Positions 57,484-64,000 of a stretch of 64,000 nt of DNA are shown here, piece by piece. The notes below the pieces were generated by a model. The model was not told where the DNA came from. It saw nothing but the letters and a program-made list of their open reading frames with translations, and did not search any database. How positions within the stretch are numbered: the first letter of the stretch is position 1; each line of letters begins with the position of its first letter. Made by a program: the position numbers and the translations under genes. Where the stretch lies: the NCBI RefSeq assembly GCF_000421225.1, contig NZ_ATWL01000005.1, positions 170,329 to 234,328 of the forward strand, given 5' to 3'. The stretch comes from Ruania albidiflava DSM 18029 (GTDB lineage: Bacteria > Actinomycetota > Actinomycetes > Actinomycetales > Beutenbergiaceae).

Positions 57484-58980
57484 ATGACCGAGACCGTGGT
57501 CGCAGATACGACGTCCGGCCGGGTGCGCGGGGTGCGGCGGGAGCGCTCGATAGCCTTCCGCGGCATCCCGTACGCGGCCGCACCGGTCGGGGAGCTGCGG
57601 TTCCAGGCGCCGGCCCCGCACCCGGGCTGGGACGGGGTGCGCGACGCGCTGGCGAACGGGCCGACCCCGAGCCTGGGACCGACCGGGGACACCTACTCGA
57701 TCCCGGAGCCGGTCGTGCCGGGGGACGAGGTGCTCAACCTGAACGTGTTCACCCCGACGCTGGATCCGGCTGCCCGGCTGCCGGTGCACGTATGGGTGCA
57801 CGGGGGCGGCTTCGTGGGCGGGTCGCCCGGTGGGGCATGGTTCGACGGCGATTCTTTCGCCGGGCACGGTGTGGTCACCGTGGCGATCACCTATCGGTTG
57901 GGGTTCGAGGGGTACGGCGACGTGCCCGGGGCGCCGGGCAACCGGGCGCTGCGGGACGTGATCGCTGCCCTGCAGTGGGTGGCGCAGAACATCGCCGGCT
58001 TCGGCGGCGACCCGGACCAGGTGACGATCGGCGGGCAGAGCGCAGGGGGCAGCGCAGTGCTGGCGCTGCTGGTCTCCCCTGTGGCCCGTGGGCTGTTCCG
58101 GTCCGTGGTGTGCCATTCCGGGCCGCTGCCGGACATCCCGCTGGCCCGTGCCCGCAGGGTGGGGGCGGAGATGGCGCGGACGGTCGGGGTGGAGCACACC
58201 GTGGCAGGCTGGCGGGACGTGCCGCGCGAGCAGGTGGTGGCGGCCGAACGGGCCCGCGAGGGCGCCGACCTGGTCTCGGCGGTGCGGGACTTGCACCAGG
58301 TGCTCGCCGGCCGGGACCCGATCACCGACTTCGGTCCGGTGATCGGTGATGAGGTGCTCCCGGACGACCCGGTGGCGGCGATCGCTGGTGGGGCGGGCGG
58401 CGACGTCCCGTTGCTGCTGGGCACCACCAGCCACGAGTTCAACCGGATCACCGCAGTGGTGGAGCGGTACCTGGCTTCCGGGGTGGCCGGTGCAGTGCTG
58501 ATGGGGCTGGGGGTGCCGCCGGTGCTGGCTCGGGCCTACCCGCGCGCCTACCCGGACTTCTCCCCTGCCGAGCTGCTCGGCCAGGCGGTCACCGACCGGG
58601 TGTTCCGGATGCCGGCGGTGCAGGTGGCGCAGGCGCGGGCAGCGGCTGGCAGCCCAGCATGGTTGTGGGACTTCCGCTGGCGTTCCCCGGTGACCGACCG
58701 CGCCGTGCACTGCGTGGACCTGCCGTTCGCGTGGCAGCGGCTCGGCGTGGACCGGGTGGCGCGGATCGCTGGGGAGGACCCGCCGGTGGCCCTCGCTGAG
58801 GAGCTGCACGGTGCGGTGGTGCAGCTGGTGCGCGAAGGACGGGCGGGCTGGCCGGTGTTCACCTCGACCGAACCGGTGGCGAAGGTGTGGGACACGCCGT
58901 CCTGGGTGGGCCGGGACCCGTACCGGTTCGAGCGGATCGCGGTGCAGCAGCTGGCCCCCGAGCCTGCGGCGGCGACCTGA
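57484..58980 (+). CDS. Type B carboxylesterase (para-nitrobenzyl-esterase-like)
   Basis: 498 residues. Alpha/beta hydrolase with IAFRGIPYAAAPVGELRF, oxyanion hole VWVHGGGFVGGSPGG, nucleophile serine in VTIGGQSAGGSAVLAL (about S192), and a late catalytic His (HCVDLPF region). Hydrolyses ester bonds of small molecules; natural substrate unknown. ATG at 57484 is preferred because GAGGAGGGG lies upstream and the frame before it is not conserved. It follows coaA by 37 nt. No signal peptide. Confidence 0.9.
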   Translation: MTETVVADTTSGRVRGVRRERSIAFRGIPYAAAPVGELRFQAPAPHPGWDGVRDALANGPTPSLGPTGDTYSIPEPVVPGDEVLNLNVFTPTLDPAARLPVHVWVHGGGFVGGSPGGAWFDGDSFAGHGVVTVAITYRLGFEGYGDVPGAPGNRALRDVIAALQWVAQNIAGFGGDPDQVTIGGQSAGGSAVLALLVSPVARGLFRSVVCHSGPLPDIPLARARRVGAEMARTVGVEHTVAGWRDVPREQVVAAERAREGADLVSAVRDLHQVLAGRDPITDFGPVIGDEVLPDDPVAAIAGGAGGDVPLLLGTTSHEFNRITAVVERYLASGVAGAVLMGLGVPPVLARAYPRAYPDFSPAELLGQAVTDRVFRMPAVQVAQARAAAGSPAWLWDFRWRSPVTDRAVHCVDLPFAWQRLGVDRVARIAGEDPPVALAEELHGAVVQLVREGRAGWPVFTSTEPVAKVWDTPSWVGRDPYRFERIAVQQLAPEPAAAT

Positions 58981-59026
58981 GCCGCACCGTGGTGGGCGTT
59001 GCTGACCGGGCGGGCCGGCAAGCGGC

Positions 59027-59701
59027 TCAGGAGCTGTGCTCCAGCTCCTCCGGCTGCCCGGCGATCGGGTAGTCGGTGTGCATGGTCTCCTCCGGGGTGA
59101 GGCCCTTGCGGCCGAGGATCTTGCGGACGATGTAGTCCACGATGACTCCGATGACCACTCCGACGACGACACCCACCAGGACGCCGATGATCGGGTGGTC
59201 GTGCAGGAATGCGCCGGCGCTGACCCCGAGCAGGATCGAGTACCCGGACCACATCACGGCAGCGATACCAGCGACCAGGACGAACCGGCGGTAGGGGTAG
59301 CCGACGGCTCCGGCGCCCATGTTCACCGCCACCCGCCCGACGGGCACGTACCGGGCGGCGAGGATGAACACGGCACCGCGGCGGGCGAGGGTCTGCTCGG
59401 CCCAGGCGAGGGTCTTCTTGCCACGGTGGCTGCGGAAAATCCGAAACCGGTGGATCGGCAGCTTCGTGCCGATCAGGTAGGCGATGTTGTCCCCGACGAA
59501 GGCGCCCAGGGCTGCGACCAACCCGATCCAGGCGATGTGCGGTGCCTCGTGGCTGATCGCCAGGCTGGTCAGGGCGATCACCAGGGACTCGCTGGGGATC
59601 GGCGGGAAGAAGCCGTCGATCACACAGCAGGCGAAGAGTACGGCCAGCACCCATGGCGATGCCGCCATGGCCAGGATGGTCTCGATTACTGCTGCGAACA
59701 C
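59027..59701 (-). CDS. DedA/SNARE-associated family membrane protein
   Basis: 224 residues with about five membrane segments. DedA signature CCVIDGFFPPIPSESLVIAL near the N-terminus and the LGAFVGDNIAYLIGTKLPI, RYVPVGRVAVNMGAGAVGY motifs. DedA proteins move phospholipids (undecaprenyl phosphate or phosphatidylethanolamine) across the membrane and affect envelope integrity. GTG start at 59701. Convergent with the carboxylesterase, 46 nt apart. Confidence 0.9.
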   Translation of the reverse strand: MFAAVIETILAMAASPWVLAVLFACCVIDGFFPPIPSESLVIALTSLAISHEAPHIAWIGLVAALGAFVGDNIAYLIGTKLPIHRFRIFRSHRGKKTLAWAEQTLARRGAVFILAARYVPVGRVAVNMGAGAVGYPYRRFVLVAGIAAVMWSGYSILLGVSAGAFLHDHPIIGVLVGVVVGVVIGVIVDYIVRKILGRKGLTPEETMHTDYPIAGQPEELEHSS

Positions 59702-59880
59702 ATGCGCTCCTCGCGTCTGCCTCAGTCTCCCACGCTAGAGGGACTGCCCCTCAACCGGAATCCGGGATCTCCCTGATCCTTTCTCGAGATCGTCACAGGG
59801 CGCGGCCTTCTCCTGGTCGGCTGGTTGGGGCGGGCACGGACGGACACGCACCGTGGGACACGGCCGTGCTGCGCGGGTGC

Positions 59881-61116
59881 TCACCCGGACTGACGGCGCC
59901 GAGCGAGGGCATCGATCGTGACCGCCACGACCAGCACGACAGCGGTGACGACGTACTTGGCGGCGGCGCTGAAGCCGAGCAGGCCCATACCGTTGTTGAT
60001 GGCGGCGATGACCACACCGCCGAGCACGCCGTGGATCGCCTTGCCCCGACCACCGAACAGGCTCGTCCCACCGATGACCGCGGCGGCCACCGCGTACAGC
60101 ACGAGGGTGCCGCCGTCCATCGAGGTGGAGATGGAGCGCAGCCGGGAGGCGTAGACGATCCCGGCGATACCAGCGGTCAACGAGCAGAGCACGAAACCGG
60201 CGGTGCGGATGCGGGCGAGGTTGATCCCGGCCCTGCGGGCGGCCTCAGCGTTGCCGCCGACGGCATAGACGTACACCCCGAAACGACGACGCCCCAGCAG
60301 AAAGCTCCAGACCAGCAGCACGGCGAGCACCACGAGCACCACCCACGGCAGCCCGTACACCGGGGCACGGATGCCGCGGTCGGCGTTGGCCAGGAGGATC
60401 AGACCGGCACCACCAGCGAAGGCGGCGACGATCTTGGTGATGGTCAGCGCCAGTGGTGGTGCGGGCAGGCTGGAGGTGCGGCGCCGCGCGTCCCGGCGCC
60501 ACATCAACGCGGCCCAGAGGGCGACCAGGACGATCATGACGACCCAGCCGACCGGCCGGCTCAGGGTGCCGGAGGAGATCTGGACCAGCACGTCGTCACG
60601 GATGAGGATGGCGCCACCGTTGCCGAGCACGAAGAGCATCACCCCGTTCCAGAACAGCAGGCCGCCGAGGGTGACCACGAAAGACGGCAACCCGATCCGA
60701 GTGACGAGGCTGCCCTGCAGCAGCCCGATCAGGGCGGTGACGACGAGAGCGGCGAGGATGGTGGCCCACCACGGCCAGCCCACCTGTGGTTGCGCCAGCC
60801 AGGCGAGCACCACTGCGGAGACGCCCGCGACGAAGCCCACCGAGAGGTCGATCTCCCCGAGCAGCAGGACCAGCACCTCGGCCATGCCCAGGAGCATGAA
60901 GACGGCGGACTGCACCAGGAGATTGATCAGGTTCCCGGCGGTGAGGTACTGCTGGTCGAGGACCTGGAAGATGATCGAGACGAGGATGAAGCCGCCGAGG
61001 ACGGGCAGGATCCCAGTCTCACCTCCTCGGATCCGCTGCCAGACGAGGTGCAGGTACTCCCGCACGCCGAGCGCGTCATGGTCCTCGGGGCGTGCTGGTG
61101 CGGCGTGCGTGCTCAT
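59881..61116 (-). CDS. ABC sugar importer, permease (XylH/RbsC class)
   Basis: 411 residues with about ten to eleven predicted membrane helices, the size of the CUT2 permeases. Family stretches: EIDLSVGFVAGVSAVVLAWL, the GLPSFVVTLGGLLFWNGVML core, AVGGNAEAARRAGINLARIR and GGTSLFGGRGKAIHGVLGGV. The order binding protein-ATPase-permease is XylFGH-like. The ATG overlaps the ATPase stop by 4 nt. Confidence 0.9.
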   Translation of the reverse strand: MSTHAAPARPEDHDALGVREYLHLVWQRIRGGETGILPVLGGFILVSIIFQVLDQQYLTAGNLINLLVQSAVFMLLGMAEVLVLLLGEIDLSVGFVAGVSAVVLAWLAQPQVGWPWWATILAALVVTALIGLLQGSLVTRIGLPSFVVTLGGLLFWNGVMLFVLGNGGAILIRDDVLVQISSGTLSRPVGWVVMIVLVALWAALMWRRDARRRTSSLPAPPLALTITKIVAAFAGGAGLILLANADRGIRAPVYGLPWVVLVVLAVLLVWSFLLGRRRFGVYVYAVGGNAEAARRAGINLARIRTAGFVLCSLTAGIAGIVYASRLRSISTSMDGGTLVLYAVAAAVIGGTSLFGGRGKAIHGVLGGVVIAAINNGMGLLGFSAAAKYVVTAVVLVVAVTIDALARRRQSG

Positions 61117-61904
61117 GTTGCCTGCTCCACGCTGCGGCTGGTCTCCCCCGTGGTCATCAGGTCGACGACGATGGCCTGGTTGGTGCGGGCCGTGGGGCGC
61201 ACGTCGACGAGGCGTCCCTGCCGCATCACAGCGATCCGGTCGGCGACCTCGAACACGTCGAGCAGGTTGTGCGAGACGAGCAGCACCGCCTGACCACGCT
61301 CGACGAGGGTCCGCACCAGGTCCAGGACCATCCTGGTCTGTGCCACGCCGAGGGCAGCCGTCGGTTCGTCCATGATCACCAGCTCGGACTGCCAGAGGAC
61401 GGCCTTGGCGATCGCCACGGACTGTCGCTGACCGCCGGAGAGGGAGGCGACCAGCTGGCGGACCGAGCGCACTGTGGTGACGGCCAGCTCACTGAGGGTC
61501 TGGGCCGCGGCCTGTTCCATCGACAGCTCGTTGAGCTGACCCCGTCGGAGCCGTTCCCTGCCGAGGAACATGTTCTGCACGATGTCGAGGTTGTCGCACA
61601 GGGCGAGGTCCTGGTAGACGGTCTGGATGCCGAGGTCGTTGGCCACAGTCGGGCTGTCGATACGAACCTCTCGTCCTTTCCAGGCGATCGTGCCGGCATC
61701 TGGCGGGCTGATACCGGAGATGCACTTGATCAGCGTCGACTTGCCCGCGCCGTTGTCCCCGACCAGCGCGGTGACCGCGCCGGCCGGGACATCGAGGCGG
61801 ACATCGGTGAGCGCCTGCACGGGACCGAACGCCTTGGACACCCCGGTCAGTCGCAGGAGGGTCTGGGTGTCGGCCGCGGTGGCTGCGCCCCGTGTGGCCG
61901 GCAC
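61113..61904 (-). CDS. ABC sugar importer, single-domain ATPase (XylG/RbsA-like half)
   Basis: 263 residues carrying one ABC cassette: Walker A ALVGDNGAGKSTLIKCISGI (about 41-60), signature SLSGGQRQSVAIAKAVLW, Walker B SELVIMDEPTAALGV and the His switch VSHNLLDVFEVADR. E. coli XylG/RbsA have two cassettes (about 500 residues); this one has a single cassette and presumably works as a homodimer, like FrcA-type ATPases. The GTG at 61904 is chosen because it lies 2 nt after the binding-protein stop and avoids an arginine-rich upstream frame. Confidence 0.9.
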   Translation of the reverse strand: MPATRGAATAADTQTLLRLTGVSKAFGPVQALTDVRLDVPAGAVTALVGDNGAGKSTLIKCISGISPPDAGTIAWKGREVRIDSPTVANDLGIQTVYQDLALCDNLDIVQNMFLGRERLRRGQLNELSMEQAAAQTLSELAVTTVRSVRQLVASLSGGQRQSVAIAKAVLWQSELVIMDEPTAALGVAQTRMVLDLVRTLVERGQAVLLVSHNLLDVFEVADRIAVMRQGRLVDVRPTARTNQAIVVDLMTTGETSRSVEQAT

Positions 61905-61906
61905 GG

Positions 61907-63124
61907 TCAGCTGATCCCGGCGGCGTCGCAGGCGGAGGCGACGTCTCCGGAGCACAGGTCGTCGACGGTGACCGTCTGGTCAGCCACCACAGTGTCCGCC
62001 ATGTTGTCGGTCGTGACCCAGATCGGCGTGACGTACACCGAGGGGATGTCCGCATCCAGCGTGGTGTCCGTGGTCGTGTCGTTCACCAACGTGTCCGGAG
62101 GGGTGACGCCGGCACGCAGGTAGATGGCCAGGGCTGCTGCCGCCTGCGCCTCCAGGTAGATCGGCTTGTACACCGTGCCGCACTGGTACCCGGTGAGGAT
62201 GTTCTGCAGACCCGGCAGCGACGCGTCCTGCCCCGTGGTCGGGAAGGTCTTCGGGTCCACACCATTGCCCTTGAGGATCGAGATCACGGCGTTGGCGTTG
62301 TCGTCGTTCGGGGTGATCGCCGCGTTCATGTCCGGGTGCGCGGTCAGCTGCTGCTGGAACGTGGTGGACGCCTCATCCGGATCCCAGGTACCTGCCGGCT
62401 CGCCGGCCTTCGTGTACGTGCCGTCGTCGAACAACGGCTGCAGCACGCTCATGTAGCCCTGGTTGAACAACGTGGCGTTGTTGTCGGTCGGGTCACCGTC
62501 CATGATGAGCACGTTCGGGTCGGAGACGTTCCAGTCATCGATGCACTGGGTCAGGCCCTGGCCCATCAGCTCGCCGACCTTCACGTTGTCGAAGCTCACG
62601 TAGTACCTGTCTTCGGGCCCTCCGGTGACGAGCCGGTCATAGTCGATGACCGCCACCCCGGCTGCCTCCGCCTGGGCCTCGATGGCGGCTCCGCTGCCCG
62701 CATCGAGAGGATCGACCAGCAGCACCGATGCACCGGCATTGATGTCTGCCTCGGCCTGGGTCTGCATCGTCGCGGCGCTGCCGTCGGCGTTGTCGATCTT
62801 GAACTGGTCCGAGCTCAGGCCCGCTGCTTCGAACGCTTGAGTGAGGTAGGGCTCGTCGTACTGCACGTACCGCGTTGAGGTGGTGGTGTCTGGCAGCAGC
62901 ACGCCGATCAGGCCGTCACCTTGTGCCGCGAGATCGGTGAGCTGCTTCATCACGGAGAAGTCTGCGGTGAACGCAGTAGCGTCCACCTGGGGTCCCTCTC
63001 CCCCGCCTGCGCTCTGCGCACCGTCGGACTGATCGCCCGAGCTCGTGGAGGATCCGCAGGCCGTCAGCAACAAGCTGATCGCTGCCAGCGAGGTCAGTGC
63101 TTCTAGGGTCTTGCGCCGGGTCAT
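61907..63124 (-). CDS. ABC sugar importer, solute-binding lipoprotein (XylF-like)
   Basis: 405 residues. Lipoprotein signal with lipobox LTAC (Cys about 23). Periplasmic-binding-protein type 1 fold typical of CUT2: GLIGVLLPDTTTSTRYVQYD, INAGASVLLVDPLDAGSGAA, AVIDYDRLVTGG (xylose-binding-protein-like), ILIMDGDPTDNNATLFNQGY and GTVYKPIYLEAQAAAALA. It resembles xylose-binding XylF; ligand not proven. ATG at 63124. First gene of the operon. Confidence 0.9.
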   Translation of the reverse strand: MTRRKTLEALTSLAAISLLLTACGSSTSSGDQSDGAQSAGGGEGPQVDATAFTADFSVMKQLTDLAAQGDGLIGVLLPDTTTSTRYVQYDEPYLTQAFEAAGLSSDQFKIDNADGSAATMQTQAEADINAGASVLLVDPLDAGSGAAIEAQAEAAGVAVIDYDRLVTGGPEDRYYVSFDNVKVGELMGQGLTQCIDDWNVSDPNVLIMDGDPTDNNATLFNQGYMSVLQPLFDDGTYTKAGEPAGTWDPDEASTTFQQQLTAHPDMNAAITPNDDNANAVISILKGNGVDPKTFPTTGQDASLPGLQNILTGYQCGTVYKPIYLEAQAAAALAIYLRAGVTPPDTLVNDTTTDTTLDADIPSVYVTPIWVTTDNMADTVVADQTVTVDDLCSGDVASACDAAGIS

Positions 63125-63182
63125 CTCTTTGCTCCTTCGCTGTCCCGCATCGCTGTCCTGCGATGTGCGCGCCCGTAGGTGG

Positions 63183-63222
63183 GTCGGTCAGTAGACCGAC
63201 GCTTACCGACCATTTCAGTCTA
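63183..63222 (-). promoter_or_regulatory. Probable promoter and palindromic operator of the xylose-type importer
   Basis: GTCGGTC-AGTA-GACCGAC (63183-63200) is a perfect 7-bp inverted repeat, with another ACCGAC half-site at 63205-63210. TAGACT on the minus strand (63222-63217) fits a -10 box, placing the operator just downstream of the start point, as for a road-block repressor. No -35 box was clear. The regulator is not encoded next to it. Confidence 0.5.
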
Positions 63223-63433
63223 AGTTCGCTCCTGGAATTCGGCAGGTGGCAGCGTTGATGGCGCGATGCCGGCCGCTACGCGAGGCCACGTCCGCGCCTG
63301 GGCTCTACGACTGCCCGAACGTTCGCCGAGCCAGACCGCGGTGCTAGACGCCCTCCTGCGGAGGCTGCACCTCGTTCGACGACGCACGACCACCCGTTGC
63401 CACACTCGGGAGTCGGGAGCCGGCGGGTTAACG

Positions 63434-63467
63434 CAGTCAAGCCACCCTGGTGGGGGTGGCTTGACTG
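63434..63467 (-). terminator. rRNA operon terminator
   Basis: 13-bp perfect stem: CAGTCAAGCCACC (63434-63446) with GGTGGCTTGACTG (63455-63467), 8-nt loop. It starts 9 nt beyond the 5S rRNA 3' end. Confidence 0.85.
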
Positions 63468-63476
63468 GGATGTGTG

Positions 63477-63596
63477 GTCCGGCGGTGTCCTACTCTCCCA
63501 CGACCTCGCGGTCGCAGTACCATCGGCGCTGAGGGGCTTAGCTTCCGGGTTCGGGATGGGACCGGGCGTTTCCCGCCTCGCTATGACCGCCGTAAC
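63477..63596 (-). rRNA. rrf: 5S ribosomal RNA
   Basis: The minus strand begins GTTACGGCGGTCATAGCG and ends GACACCGCCGGAC, the pairing helix I ends of actinobacterial 5S rRNA. The internal ACGCCCGGTCCCATCCCGAA and GGAAGCTAAGCCCCTCAG stretches are near-universal for this group. Length is 120 nt. Ends placed by helix I pairing and may be off by a few bases. Confidence 0.95.
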
Positions 63597-63719
63597 TTTA
63601 TGGAGATATCAAACCCCGGCCCCCGGGTCTGCCCCCCGGGGAATGTGTGGGGGGTGGGGGGTGGTGGTTGCCGGTATCTCGGGAACCGCACAGTGGACGC
63701 GCACGGGTTTGGTTTCATT

Positions 63720-63742
63720 CCCCCCACAAAAGAAGGGGGGGG
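63720..63742 (-). other. G/C-run hairpin in the 23S-5S spacer
   Basis: Six C (63720-63725) and eight G (63735-63742) flank a 9-nt loop next to the 23S 3' end. Probably part of rRNA processing; the spacer (63597-63742) holds no tRNA gene. Confidence 0.4.

Positions 63743-64000
<258 letters not shown>

Larger units (their letters stand above)
63125..63476. other. Intergenic region between xylF-like gene and rRNA operon end
   Basis: 352 nt. It contains the xylF-side promoter and operator (63183-63222) and the rRNA terminator hairpin (63434-63467). I see no gene between them: the reading frames there are arginine-rich and lack any recognisable motif. Confidence 0.6.

Noticed and set aside
59653..61293. 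546-codon + strand frame opposite the XylH-like permease
   Set aside because: Highly charged low-complexity translation without any motif; the minus-strand permease is clear.

Overview
The window is very GC-rich, with tightly packed genes, frequent 4-nt stop/start overlaps (ATGA or GTGA) and many GTG starts. It carries actinobacterial markers: a WhiB3-type iron-sulfur regulator, an F420 (deazaflavin)-type nitroreductase, GuaB3, a DUF3817 membrane protein, PrsW and SURF1. This points to a chromosomal segment of a high-GC actinobacterium, probably of the order Micrococcales. The species cannot be named from sequence alone.

Layout. (1) 1-3.7 kb: guaA (cut by the left edge), a DUF3817 protein, a membrane-anchored hypothetical protein and SURF1. 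(2) 3.8-7.8 kb: pta-ackA acetate genes behind a GGGAC/GTCCC palindrome, then a GNAT acetyltransferase. (3) 7.8-11.6 kb: an orphan RHH antitoxin with a toxin stump, and a WYL regulator divergent from a UvrA-like ATPase across a palindrome. (4) 11.6-25.3 kb, the most distinctive segment: a SorC-type regulator, a HAD phosphatase, an FAD oxidoreductase, an M14-type metallohydrolase, an alkaline-phosphatase-superfamily phosphodiesterase and a Ugp-like ABC importer without its own ATPase. Divergent from these are a Tat-type secreted phosphoesterase/beta-propeller protein and an alpha-galactosidase. The divergent intergenic region holds three copies of a TGCAC-N4-GTGCA site. (5) 25.3-34.2 kb: fumC, a nitroreductase, guaB3, an exonuclease, a decayed DUF4143 ATPase gene, guaB, a MerR-type regulator, whiB3, and a solitary groES under a perfect CIRCE element. 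(6) 34.2-45.1 kb: TetR/lacZ, PrsW, a THUMP-like methyltransferase, a YbdK-type ligase, a PadR-HAAS-HAAS unit with a recent internal duplication, and a frameshifted CPBP protease gene. (7) 45.2-56.3 kb: one long leftward operon glmS-acpS-nnr-alr-tsaE-tsaB-rimI-rhodanese-tsaD-GH3-gntK, joining cell-wall precursor supply, tRNA t6A modification and carbon metabolism. (8) 56.4-63.1 kb: coaA, a carboxylesterase, a DedA protein and a xylose/ribose-type ABC importer. (9) 63.4-64 kb: the 3' end of an rRNA operon (5S and partial 23S, leftward).

How the parts work together. guaA, guaB and guaB3 supply guanine nucleotides. pta-ackA, fumC and SURF1 concern central and respiratory metabolism. The SorC-centred locus looks like a dedicated scavenging system: a secreted phosphoesterase works outside, a binding-protein importer takes the product in, and a phosphodiesterase, a phosphatase, a hydrolase and an oxidoreductase process it in the cytoplasm. 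The substrate is not determined; a glycerophosphodiester or a related sugar phosphoester is my working guess. No CRISPR array, phage, insertion sequence or tRNA gene was recognised.
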